A stretch of 64,000 nt of DNA from NCBI RefSeq assembly GCF_009727055.1, contig NC_052359.1:15329558-15393557 (forward strand), given 5' to 3'. Positions 1 to 11,384 of this stretch are shown here, one piece after another; the stretch's first letter is position 1, and each line of letters starts with the position of its first letter. This stretch comes from Benincasa hispida (Eukaryota; Streptophyta; Magnoliopsida; Cucurbitales; Cucurbitaceae). Both the position numbers and the translations under genes were made by a program. The notes below the pieces were generated by a model. It made no database searches and was not told where the DNA came from. It was given only the letters and a program-made list of their open reading frames with translations.

Positions 1-1265
1 TCATTTTCCTTCATTTTCAAGAAGGGAAGTTTAGAAGGAACATAATAAGAAAGAATAATAAATAACGTCAAACTTTCTTTTAAAGAAGAAGGGGAAAAAA
101 TAATAATAAAAATAAAGAAGAAGAAGAAAGAACTTCAAATGTGAAACAGGGATGAAGGAAGGGTTGGTGTTTGGCTTGGCTTTGCCTTCACATGAAGTTT
201 ACAAATGTAGTCTACAAAGTGTTTGCACTCTGAAAGAACATAGTTTCTAAATAGAAAAGGACTTTTCCCCTCTCCCTTTCTCTCTCTTCTGGAGGTTTGG
301 TTGGTCTTTTTTGGAGTGAAAATGCAGAAACCTTTCTTTTTTTTAATCCTTCTGTTGCATGTTTGCCTTGAGATTAAGTTAATTCAAGCTATCACAGGTC
401 CTTAATTTTTCCCTAATCAAACAAATTCTCATGATTACTCCATTAAATTTCTCTTGAAAAGGGATTGATCATTCCATATTTTCTTCATCACTGGAGGTAA
501 CTTCAGATTGGATTGTTCCTTTCATCAAATATTGTGTTGTACTTTCTCAACCACCAGGCTAATTTTAAACTGAGAGTAAAAGGCAAAAATTTCTACAAAT
601 TCACAATACATACTTTTTCTGATTTGTATTGAACTTTTTTTTTATCCAGTATCTACTTTGACCACTGTTTGTTATATGCATTGAATTGGTTTATAAATAA
701 TTCTATCAAACTTTCCATTTTAATGAACTTTCATCAATAGCCTTGAAAAGCATAAATTCTCAACTTGAAAAATTTTGCAGCTATCAAGCATGGTTCGTTA
801 ATGTTGCTTTTTCTTTATTATTTCCATTAAAGCACTGGTGATTTCAAGTCAAGGGTGGGTATAAAATATTAATTGAGATTTTTTGTGCATCCGATGTTTT
901 TACAACCAACTTTATAATTAAATGACCTATCCCTTACAAAGGTATGGAATCTTTCTATTTAGATACATAAGAGCGTATTACTGTATTTTATAATGTCATT
1001 TCTATCGTAGCTCTAATGCAATGATCATCTCCTCTATAGCAATCTTCATAACATGATAGTGTATTTTGACTTAAGCAGAATGTTAGAATTGATATATTTG
1101 TGGGACAAGTCATTAATAATAAAATGTGAGTCGTCCGTACAACAAAAAGACATACTAATAGTATGCCATGCTTATTATTAGTATATTTCATTTTTTAAAA
1201 ATCATCTTTTTTCTTATGACACCTTTTTGTAAAAATGGAGATCACATAATTGGAGATGATTCTCT
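1..1265. other. Low-copy AT-rich DNA, no gene recognised
   Basis: No open frame here has a recognisable product. A purine-rich simple tract lies around 95-130 (repeated GAA) and a CT-rich tract around 265-295. The open frames near 990-1,380 are short, low-complexity and show no domain. The stretch could be intergenic or could hold untranslated sequence of a gene outside the window. Confidence 0.5.
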
Positions 1266-1269
1266 AATT

Positions 1270-2035
1270 GAATTCAATTGGAAAATTGTTAGAAATATTA
1301 CCTTTAAGTTTTCGCCTTATAAAAAATTAGCACATTTTTTTAAAACTCTTCAAATAACTTTTCTTGATCCAAGATGACTATCGAGATTTAGTTTAAAAAA
1401 AAAGTTAGTTTTATCTAGTTTATCGATTATTTTGGCCTTTTGGACCTTTCTCGATACATGTCTATATTATGTGATCTTCCTAGATCTTATACCAAAATTT
1501 ATATATTTTCAATTTTTTTTCCAAATTAGATTATATTTACCAAATATTATATCAAAATTTTTCAAAAAAAAATGTAAAATATGGAAAATATATAAAATTC
1601 AAATATGAATATCGCATAAATGAACATATGAATTCTTGGACAAATTAATATTGAGATTTTATATTTCTTTTCATATCTTATCTATTTTTTTTATGCAATC
1701 ATCCATCTGAAAAAATTTAATTGATAAATTCATTTGTAAATTTAGAAATTCATATAATCATGAAAGCAGAAATTGACCGATAAAGATAATCGAATAAAAT
1801 CTAAAAATATAATTTGGTATAAGATTTATTTGAAAAATTATTAAGATCTCGACATTTAATAGATATATCAAGAAAAACGGCCCAAACAATTGGTTAGAAA
1901 AAGTAATTTTTTTAACTAAATCTCGTTAATCAATCTCGTCGAGATTAAAGACTTCTCTTTTCAAAATGTGTTAATTTTGAAAGAAAAGTTGAGATAGCTA
2001 TTTCTAACCATTTCTGACTGAGATATATGAATGGT
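1270..2035. mobile_element. Foldback / long-TIR MITE-like element
   Basis: The left arm (about 1,270-1,520) reappears as an imperfect reverse complement in the right arm (about 1,800-2,030). Examples are AGATCTTATACCAAA near 1,482 against TTTGGTATAAGATTT near 1,812, and the GAGATTTAGTTTAAAAAA block near 1,384 against its complement near 1,910. The centre is very AT-rich and codes for nothing. Long terminal inverted repeats without coding are typical of Mutator-like or foldback MITEs. I could not fix the exact ends or a target duplication. It lies just downstream of the CHCH gene. Confidence 0.55.
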
Positions 2036-2153
2036 AAAAAGAGATCAGACAGAATAATCATTCAGATTATCAAATTTCATAAAGCAGAACAAAATTAAAA
2101 GAACAAAAAAAATTGAATAGAAGTTGAAGGATTGGCAATGGAAGATTCAGGTT

Positions 2154-2159
2154 TTTATT
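2154..2159 (-). terminator. Candidate poly(A) signal of the CHCH gene
   Basis: AATAAA on the minus strand (TTTATT on plus), about 130 nt past the stop codon of the CHCH gene. Position and sequence fit a plant polyadenylation signal, but AT-rich DNA gives many chance matches. Confidence 0.35.
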
Positions 2160-2288
2160 GCCAAGAAACAACCATGTAGAAAACAGATCAATTACAATCT
2201 ATTGTAAACAAATTTCTCCGTTGGACTCAAATGAAAAAAAAAAAAGGAGCTTCTGAAATTTAACCACAGAACAGAAGGTCGATAGAAA

Positions 2289-2483
2289 TCAAAAGTCGTT
2301 CCTTCCAGATTGCAAAGATGGATTTGGTTTCTTTAGGGAGCAAGAAGACTTGAAGGCTTGGATATGAGACTCGCACTTGACACGATCGCCATTGTTTTCC
2401 TGCAAACATTTCCTGAGAGCTTCAACATCGCATGGCGATAGATTCTTCGTCACTGCCCTAGATTTTTCAGTTATACCATCCAT
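2289..2483 (-). CDS. Small CHCH-type cysteine-motif protein, 64 aa
   Basis: A complete 64-residue frame from ATG (2,483) to TGA (2,289). It has four cysteines, C18, C26, C37 and C48, spaced CX7C-X10-CX10C. The segment from C18 to C48 reads as two short amphipathic helices, the pattern of coiled-coil-helix-coiled-coil-helix (CHCH, Cox19-like) proteins. Family members are normally imported into the mitochondrial intermembrane space and oxidised to two disulfides by the Mia40 route; many assist respiratory-chain assembly. The spacing differs from the classic twin CX9C, so the subfamily is not assigned. There is no signal peptide or membrane segment. The upstream strip (about 2,490-2,650 on plus) is GC-richer than its surroundings and probably holds the 5' UTR and promoter. 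Base composition and the lack of defects suggest a functional host gene, the only one in the window. Extra exons cannot be excluded. Confidence 0.75.
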   Translation of the reverse strand: MDGITEKSRAVTKNLSPCDVEALRKCLQENNGDRVKCESHIQAFKSSCSLKKPNPSLQSGRNDF

Positions 2484-2899
2484 CGAGTTTCAATAACTAA
2501 GCGGAGAATTTTGACTGTCAGCCGCAAATTAAATTCGAATGGAGAAATCGTAAGGAAGTCGATTGTGTTTGTGGAAGCGAGATGGAAATCTGATCGAACA
2601 CACTCCGCGCGCAGCCGATGGACAACCGCTGCTCCACCTAAAGAAGAAATGTAATAAAGATTATTCTATTATCATTATTAGGAACAAAATAAATATATAC
2701 TCTTTTTTTTATTATTTGAGATCTATCCCACTTTTAACCTCGACTTTTGCTAAGTGCTTTTTTTTTTCCGTACTCATGTTTATAAATTAATTAAAATAAT
2801 TTTAAAAATATATAATTAATTAAATTTCACTATTTTACATCGCTAATAAATTTAAACTTAAAAAGAATCTTTTTAAATATAAAAAATATTTAAACATAT

Positions 2900-2963
2900 T
2901 TATACGTTATAGCAAAAAGTTCCAAAAATGCTTATACGTTATAGCAAAAAGTTCCAAAAATGC
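2900..2963. repeat. Two exact 32-bp tandem copies
   Basis: The block beginning TTATACGTTATAGCAAAAAG at 2,900-2,931 is repeated exactly at 2,932-2,963. It is a simple local duplication, perhaps by replication slippage, in intergenic DNA. Confidence 0.9.
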
Positions 2964-3209
2964 TTGCTTTTTGCTCTAAAGTGTAAATATTTTTTGGATT
3001 TTTCTATTTATAAGAATTTTCCAATTTAAAATTTAATTTAATTGTTATTTTAAATTAACTAATAGACATTAACACTAAATAATGAAGTTCGATAGGGTAT
3101 TCCTACACTTAGACCATTATCATTCATATTTATTCTTATTTTAACACTCATACACAATCGGTCGATCAGTTGTAATATTCATTATAGTAATAATTCAAAT
3201 TTACTAATG

Positions 3210-4290
3210 TAATCTAGACATTATGTAGTTGACATAAGGGTGGATCATGTTCAACAAATAATCTAAAGATTCTATACTATTTGTAATTGTTTAAGACGAT
3301 TTGATCCAAATCATTCATTTGGAGACATTTAATAGAGATATCATATACAAAGAGTATGTATAAGACTGGACTGAGAAACTTAATCTCTCTTTGTAAATCT
3401 ATTATTGACAAGATAAATATTTCACGAGATGATCATTTGCAACTCGATCTGAATCTTGTGTGAGTTATGAACCCTTGCTTGTGAAGGTTAGTTCTTTGAT
3501 ATACATGGGTGAGAATGACCCTAGTAGCAAATTTAATAAGCTTACCATTTTAAGGACTTGACCAAATAAGGAGCTAGGAACGTAATTTCACAAGATGAAA
3601 TTTACTCTTTTCTATATAAGGTAAGTGGATGAGTCTCTCAAATATTGACTTCAGGACTTGAATAATGGAGTCACACTCTCTCACTGACCCGAAAAAGACT
3701 TGGTTTATGGTTGATTGTTCATTGAAGAATCAGTGATGTAAAGGTGCAAGATGTAATTATAGGGAAAAAAATACGAACATTTAACCCAACTATAATTATG
3801 AACAACTCGTGAATGGTCGAATTGCTTGTAATGATTATATCCATGAACACAAGTTATTTTATAGTGCATAAGAGTACAACTCTAGGTTTATAGTGGAGTG
3901 ACCTATAGTAAAAGAATTAAATTTGATTAATGAATGACCTTAATTAACTAATTTTAGATCATTAGAGCTCACGTGAATCATTAGGGATCAACTTTATTGA
4001 AAGAAAATTTGAAAAGTCTAAATTAGTATTTAATATATTTGACATACTGAATGAGGAAAAATCATATTTATTGTATTTGATATATTCAATATAAAATAAA
4101 ATTATTACTGTATTAACATACATTATATAAAATTATGTATATTTCATTTGAGTGAGATTCAAATAAGAACTATCTATTAGGAGAACTAAAATATTTTAAT
4201 TTGATTCAAATAATTTAATATATATATCTTCATATAAGATATTAAAATATAAATATATTATTAGGGTTGTCATATTTAGGTCACTAGGAA
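3210..4290 (+). mobile_element. Degenerate copia LTR fragment
   Basis: This tract shares, in order, the landmark blocks of the large LTR family seen elsewhere in the window: GTGGATCATG (about 3,240), the GATCCAAATCATTCAT block (about 3,303), GAGTGAGTTATGAAC-like sequence (about 3,460), the ATGGGTGAGAATGACC block (about 3,504), and TATAGTGGAGTGACC (about 3,890). Both ends are eroded and no terminal TG/CA or target duplication could be placed. It is an old, probably solo, LTR remnant. Confidence 0.6.
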
Positions 4291-4736
4291 CTTTATGAGG
4301 TGATAGGATGCTAATCAGAACTGTAAAGAAGAGTACTCGATAGAATTCTCCAACCTCTTCCCTTTTCCCCTTCTCTTTAAAAAAGGTTCCCACAAGTCTT
4401 GGTCTTGGCTCAAGTCATAGCAAGGAAGATCTTGTGATAGAGATGGATATTCATCTTCGTCAAGTTGGACCGCAGAGAAATAAAGACCTGTCAACATGTT
4501 ATCTACATATATCCTAAGGTATTTATTTGCTTAACCCTTATTATAAATAAAATCTATGTGATTTAATGCTTCCACTGCATGATGAAAGAGTTTATTCTCT
4601 TTAAGGACAAGAGTTAAGAGCCTGACTTGTTTTTCTTTCTTTCTCTTGTCTTTTATTTCTTTGTTTTTGGATATATTTCAGATTGTCTATATCTGTCCTG
4701 TAGGCCTCTAACCATGAGTGATTAAGTTCTTTATTC
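4291..4736. other. Unassigned intergenic DNA
   Basis: No gene or known repeat is recognised. The short open frames near 4,200-4,500 overlap the LTR remnant and have no domain. A pyrimidine-rich stretch lies at about 4,630-4,670. Confidence 0.4.
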
Positions 4737-4739
4737 TTA

Positions 4740-5440
4740 GGGGCCGTTTGAATCACAGATATTGTTTCATGGGTACAAATATTAAATATAGGATTTGAAT
4801 GTATGAGTTTTAAAATTCAGGGATAATTAATGTCTGTGTTTGAATGTGCAGGATAATTAATATCTGGAAGTTAAATATTTGTGTTCAATCCAATAATTTG
4901 TGTACAAAAACTAAAAGTACATAATTACTTAACTAAATATAAGAGATTAATTAATTTTAACATTAGTTAATTTATTATTATGTTTATTAATTATTTAATT
5001 AATAAAATAAAAATAAATAGATAATTTTTAATTAAACATAATTAAATTTCTAAAAATAATTTAATTAATTAATTAGAGTATTGATAATTAACAATAATAT
5101 TTTATATTAAATAGTTAAGACAACATAAAATATTAATGGTATAATGGTAAAGATATTAGTTGAAATTTATTAAGTCTAAATAATATATTTATATCTAATA
5201 ATTAATTAAAATTAATAGTAATGAATACTTGATATTAATTAATTAATTAATTAAGCTATATTTTTACTATTCATCACCCAGACATAAAAATTGCACACTT
5301 TTATATGGTATTAAAAAACTCATGTCAGATGGGTTTTAAAATTCCATCATGTGTTTTAAAAAGTGGAATTCTGTGAGACAGAGGGATATTAAATGTCTGC
5401 CTAAAATCCCATAGGAAAAACCTGTGAAACAAATGGGGAA
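4740..5440. mobile_element. MITE, Harbinger/Tourist-like
   Basis: The left end GGGGCCGTTTGAATCACAG (4,740) pairs imperfectly with the reverse complement of the right end (CTGTGAAACAAATGGGGAA, ending at 5,440). TTA lies directly outside both ends (4,737-4,739 and 5,441-5,443), the target duplication typical of PIF/Harbinger elements. The 700-bp interior is AT-rich and has no coding frame, so it would need a transposase in trans. The superfamily rests on the terminal G/C run and TTA only; hAT is the main alternative. Confidence 0.5.
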
Positions 5441-6154
5441 TTAGGGTTTTGATATAATGATGAATTGTAAAAGCTAATTTGAGTGTTTCCTTGGATTGAT
5501 TTATGCATATTTCATTCTAGCATGTTTGTTCTGAAGGAATGGAATTCTCGAAGAGAAAGCGATTGATCGTACTCATGTCTAAGATTTTCATTTTGGAAAC
5601 TTAACAAGAAACAGAGAAGATAGGAACATGATAAACATACAACCTTAAGCATACATTTCTATTGTAAAATTCAGAGAAGAAAAGAGAAAAGGCATACTAA
5701 CCCTTGAAGAATCGTTTCTTCTCGAATTCCCTCTCTAACAACAAGATCACGAACTCTTCTTGCTTCTCACCAACACTTGTTCATGAACACAATAACACAG
5801 GGACAACACCACAAGAATTACTTTGTCATTCTCAAGGTGAGAAACAAGCAGAGTTTGGTGGGCTTGGTATTTAATTTTTGTGAAGGAATGAGAGATCTCT
5901 CAAGAAAGATGCAGAGGGATAAAGATCAAGTTGGAGAGAACTCTTCTGCCCAAAAAATGAGTTTCACCTAAAAATGTCAACTACTCCTCTGTCTATCACG
6001 TTTTTTAGAGAAGTGAGAGAGTTATTCCATAACTTGAAAATAACTCCCTAGGAGTTAACTTTCAAAATGCAATTAATAACATTAACTAATTCGATATTAT
6101 CAAAATTGAATAATATATTATACCTCATATAATATATAATTTATAGCTTCTATT

Positions 6155-8159
6155 TGTTAAGGTTGATGCCCTAAATCTCGTAGAGTCTTGTAGTTTGTAA
6201 ACCTGAACAAACTCTTTATGTGATTAATAATTTATGATATTTTATTCACTTTGTCTATAAAATATGTGATATTTTAGTTGCATTAACCACAAACCAATAA
6301 ACTAACATCCAAGGTTATCATTGTAACTTAAATATGTATGTGGGGACATATATGTGGATCATGCTTAAATGATAACCTATATGGTCTGTAGTAGATGAAT
6401 AAGGCTAGGTACCTTGTCCTGGTGACACTACGAGTATTCCCACTTTATAGTTGTTACAATTGTTGTAAAGTGCTACAAATGATCTGATCCTGATCATTCA
6501 TGTATTAGACATACGAATGGGGATATTCTATACAGAGGAGTTTGTATAAGACCGGACCACGAACTATTTAGTCTCATTATATAACATCGTTCATAATAGA
6601 GACTTACATTTCACTAGGATGACTATAGATAACATGACCTGAATCCTAAGTGAGTTATGAACTCCTGCCTATGAGGGCAGTCCTTTGATTTGTATGGGTG
6701 AAAGTGACCAGATCGTCGACTCAACAAGCTTACCATTTTGGAGATTCGTCTGATTGGGGAGCTAGAAGCACAGCTACACAAGATGAAATTCACTCATTCC
6801 CCGAAGTAGGGGTAAGTAGATAAATTGCTCCCTTAAGGGTTGATTCTAGGTCTTGAACAATGTGGTGCCACACCCTCTCTTGGCTCGAGAGGGGTTTAGT
6901 CATAATAGGACTATGATCTATTGTTCATTAGAGGAATCGGTGGTACTTAAGGAGTTAGATGTAACTACAGGGGCAAAACGGTAATTTGGTCTAACTGTAC
7001 TTATGAACAATTTGTGAAGGGTCATCGTATTGTTGATTGATTATATCCAATGGACACGAAAATATATATGTAGTATGAAGAGTGCAGCTGTCGGTCTTTA
7101 GTGGAGTGCCCGACAGTTAACGGATGGTGAATAATGTAATTAAAGAGTTTAATTAATTATTCATGTATCGTTAGAGCTTCAAGCTACAGGTCCATAAGAT
7201 CCCCTTGGTGCTTAAAAGAATTTTGTTGAGAATCAGTTTTTGGATTAATTTGAATTATTCAAATTAATAAAAGGGATTTAATTATTTATAATATAATTAA
7301 TTTATTTCAATTATATATGATATAATTATCATAATGTATTTGATACATTGTGGTTTAATGGGAGGAAATAAATATTTGAATGAGATTCAAATATATATTC
7401 TATGAATATGATTCATAGTTGTTAAATTTAATATAAATATGATTTATATTAAATGTCATAAAATAGAGAAAAGAAACTATGATTTATATTGTATGAGATA
7501 CAATATTAAACTGTAGGTTATATGTTATAATTGATATAACATATAATTTAATATGAATATAATATGATAAGTTAGTTATCATATTTATTCATATTATTTT
7601 ATTATTTGAATAATAACTTCCCTCTTTTCTCTCCAACCACGTGGGGTGGTTATTGATTTTGTGGCAAGAAGAATAAAAGAAAAGGTTTTTTCTTCCTCTA
7701 CGCTTGAACGTTGCAATTTGCAAAACGATTGAGAGTTACAGAATCGTTATGTGTTCTTGTTTGTGAGAGAACTTTCAATCTACTTCCTCCTCCACCTTAA
7801 ATTTTCTCTACTGACCAAAATAGTCAGAGTCCATCACTCTTGGGTTCTCACCTTGAGAATACCAAAGGCTCTTTGTGGTAGTGTCCATGTTACTGTTCGA
7901 GATATCTTGAAGAAGGTCTTCAAGAGTTATGGTTTCTGTTCGAGGCTCATGACTTTTCGAGGGAATTTCATGAAGAAAGGCTCTTCAAGGGTAATGTATC
8001 TTGAACTTTTTTTTTTTTTTTTTTTTTTTTTTGTAAAAAGCATGCTGTAATTTATGGTAAATGCATATTTATTGTATGTATACTGTAAATTATGTTTTCA
8101 ATAATTAATAGAATTTGGACGATCCGCTTCCGCTCAAGGATCTCTTTAATACGAGTTCA
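6155..8159 (+). mobile_element. Complete solo LTR, 2,005 bp
   Basis: It starts TGTTAAGGTTGATGCCC and ends GAGTTCA, and is flanked by a perfect 5-bp target duplication CTATT (6,150-6,154 and 8,160-8,164). No internal domain follows, so it is a solo LTR left by recombination between the two LTRs of a copia. It belongs to the same subfamily as the solo LTR at 58,051-60,059. A run of 26 T lies at 8,007-8,032. The open frame at 7,751-8,050 crosses that run and has no domain. Confidence 0.85.
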
Positions 8160-8348
8160 CTATTGTATCACATATAATATAACTTATAGTTTGTATTCTC
8201 TCATGTAACTTACCATTTTAATATGAATCATATTCCCATTAATTTTAACCTATAGTGTTTTATATGAATCATATTCATATAATTAATATTTTAATCATAT
8301 TCAAATACTTATTTCTCTCATCAAACTTTATATTATAATGTATCAACA

Positions 8349-10095
8349 TGTTGGGTTTATGCCCTAAAACTCGTAGATAGTAAATGTAACATTTGACCGA
8401 TCATTAATAAAGTGTTATCAATGTTTATTACAATAAATAGTTATTGCTTATCTTGTATTTATCTTACCTAAATAATCCTAATCCAATAAACTGACATCTT
8501 AGAACGTTGTATGGGTCTTGAACTGTATGTGGAGGCATACGAGGATCAGTGTTCAAGATACAACCTAAAGGATCTATAGTATATGGATAAGGTTGGGTAC
8601 CTTATCCTGGTGACACTACAGATACGACCCAGTTTGTATTTGATACAAATGCAATGCTCAACGCACTCGTGTAGGGGACATGCGAGTGGAGATATCCTAT
8701 GCAATGAGTTTGCATAAGTCCGGACTAAGAAAAAGTAATCACTAGATGTAATTCCATTGATTAGTCAGGTTTCTATTTCACTAGGATGACCTAGGCAACT
8801 TAGTTTTAATCCTGAGTGAGTTATGGAATCCTATTCATTAGGGATTGTCCTTTGATTTGTATGGGTGAGAATGGTCAGTTTGCCGACTCAATAAGCCAAA
8901 CATTTTGGGGACAAGACCGAGTAGAGAGCTAGGAACATAATTTCACGAGATAGAATTCACCCCTTCCTGACTTTAGGGTAAGTAGATGAGTGTTCCCTTA
9001 AGAGGTGGCTCTGAGACTTGAACAAAAGGTTCTACCCTCTCACTAGCCCGAGAGGAGTTTCTGTTTGATGGTTGGACCACAAATAGGATGTTCATTAGAG
9101 GAGCACCGGTACTTTAGGATGTAGAGGTAATCTAGGGGTAAAACGTTAATTTAACCCAATTGGTGTTACGAACAATCGTGAAGGACTAACTTGTTATTAT
9201 TGGTCAATATTTATGGACACAGAAATATATTTGCAGTGAGAAGAGTGCAACAGTGGGTCTATAGTGGAGTGTATCCACAATTAACGAATATTGATTAACT
9301 TAGTTAATAAGTTTAGCCAATTAATCTCATATCGTTGGAACTTTTGATCCGTAACTCCATTAGGTCCCACTGGTAGCTATAAAGGGTATTGAGGTAATTA
9401 AAATAACTTAAAATGTTAAAATTTATAATGGAAAAAATATAATGTATGGTGATACATTATAATATAAGGTTTATATTTTAATTAAACTTTATAATATAAA
9501 CTTATTTTGAATTTTGATTCAAAAATTAATTTAATGGGAGAATTAAATATTTGAAGGATTTCAAATATTAAATTTAATATGAATAGAATTCACATTAAAA
9601 CTATAGATAATATGATAGAAAAATAATTGAATGTGATTCTATTATAAGATTAAATTAAATATGTGATATTTAATTTAATGATTAATTAATTGATTATTTA
9701 ATTTAATTTAATTAATTGAATTAAAACTATAAGTTATGAGAGAGATGTATTAGAATATGATTCTAATGCACATTTAATTAAATAAGAGATATTTAATTAT
9801 TATTAATTAATTTGATTAATTAATAATTATTTGATTTATTTTAATAAATTAAATTTTGATTTAATTTATTTTTAAATTAAATAAATTTCTTTTTATTTAA
9901 TTAAATAAAATTAAATTTGGTTTAATTTATTAACTAAATAAATAATGAATTTAATAAATTAGTTATAACAAACTAGAGTTATATGTGAATGGGAGAGATC
10001 TTCTCCCTAACTTCCTCATGTTTCTTAGTTGTACCAAAGAATTAGTTTTTTTCTGTCCGTCTATTGGTCTTTTGAGATATTTCTCTATAGAATTA
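8349..10095 (+). mobile_element. Plus-strand copia LTR, 3' end eroded
   Basis: It starts TGTTGGGTTTATGCCC at 8,349 after CAACA. Its body matches the 3' LTR of the plus-strand copia near 56,760-58,020 over long stretches, including AT-rich blocks, down to a shared TTTCTCTATAGAA sequence. The expected CA end and second CAACA were not found, so the right boundary is approximate. It sits inside, and opposite in direction to, the outer 3' LTR. Confidence 0.6.
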
Positions 10096-11263
10096 AACAA
10101 TTCTAATTATTAAATTAATTTAATATTAAACAATTTTAATTAATTAAACACCAATTCTTAATATGAATCCCTGTTAATGTATATAATATTTAAATCATAT
10201 ATAAATATTTGTCAACTTTTCAATTTTGTTTAATTCAATAATTAAACGTTTAGCTATATCGCATATAATTAATAATTCTCATAATTTGAATTTGAAGGTT
10301 TCAAATTCTCTCATCACACTATTTTAAATTTTAGTCTGTTTATGAGCTAGTAGAAGAATCTAATTGACCTACAGATCATGAGCTCTAACAATCTGAGATT
10401 AATTAGCTAAACTCTTTTAATTGAATTAACCAATATTCGTTAACTATTAGGTCACTCCACTAAACCTCAATAGTTGCACTCTCGTCACTTTAGATATATT
10501 TTTGCTCATCTGATTTAACCATGATCAGTAAGTCGATCCTTCACAGGTTGTTCATATTTAAAGCCAAGTCAAAATTATCATTTTACCCCTGTAATACATC
10601 TTGTTCCTTAAGTCTCCACTAATTCACTAATAAACAATTGATTTATGGTCCTACCAATAAACTGAGTCCCTCTCAGTGAGAGAGAGGGTGGGGCCCTTTG
10701 TTCAAGACTAGGAGTCAGTATTTAAGGGAACAACCTATCTGCTATCCCTAAAGCGGGTAAGAGTGAATTCTATCTTGCAGGACGATGTCCCCAGCTATCT
10801 ACCTGGCTTTACCCCTAAAATGGGAGGCTTATTGAGCAGCGGTGTTGAGCCACTCTCATCATTACAAATTAAAGGATAATCCCGAATAAACAGAAGTACA
10901 TAGTTAAATTAGGATTGAGATCGAGTCACCTTAGGTCATCAAACATCTTTCTCATAGAATACCCCAACTCGCATGTCTCCACATGAACGATTTTGGGACC
11001 ACATCGTTTGTATCAAATACAAAACATGTCATATCCATAGTATCTTTTAGCTATATACTCAAACTTGATTCTCTTTTATCTTTTTATAAGTTTAAGTATT
11101 CATGTTGTAGTAAGAGTTTGTTAGTTTATTGGATTTAGGCTTTACAAGTACAATTTACATGTTCAATAACAACTTTATTGAATATAGCTCAATAACAACT
11201 TTATTGCAAATAGAACATGGTTAAAGATTACAAACTTCGAGTTTTAGGACATACAACCCAACA

Positions 11264-11276
11264 AACTCCCACTTGG
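11264..11276 (-). other. Polypurine tract of the outer copia
   Basis: On minus it reads CCAAGTGGGAGTT and abuts the LTR start at 11,263. It is the expected plus-strand priming site for reverse transcription. Nearly the same tract precedes the 3' LTRs at 27,194, 50,064 and 56,314. Confidence 0.75.
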
Positions 11277-11384
11277 ACTAGAACTCCAGTGGGTTTACAT
11301 ATATACAAATATATACAATGTTGAGTATGAGAGAATAAATATAAATACAATAAACTAGGGCATCAGATACCCATGAATTCTCCC

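Larger units (their letters stand above)
5532..11263 (-). repeat. 3' LTR of the outer copia, split by two LTR insertions
   Basis: Reading on minus, the LTR starts with TGTTGGGTTGTATG at 11,263, just after the polypurine tract, and runs to about 10,100. It resumes at 8,348-8,165 and again at 6,154-5,532, ending CCTTCA. The gaps are a plus-strand LTR (8,349 to about 10,095) and a solo LTR (6,155-8,159). The three pieces together are near 1.9 kb, close to the 2.0 kb of the two complete solo LTRs of this superfamily. The open frame at 5,777-5,971 is LTR sequence, not a gene. Confidence 0.55.

Noticed and set aside
1..600. Possible microRNA precursor in the GAAGG-rich stretch near 150-210
   Set aside because: No mature miRNA sequence was recognised and no convincing stem-loop was seen by eye.
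2563..2790. 75-residue open frame on plus near the CHCH gene
   Set aside because: Antisense to the likely promoter and 5' UTR, with a low-complexity C-terminus and no domain.
7751..8050. 99-residue open frame on plus
   Set aside because: Inside a solo LTR and ends in a phenylalanine run coded by a poly-T tract.
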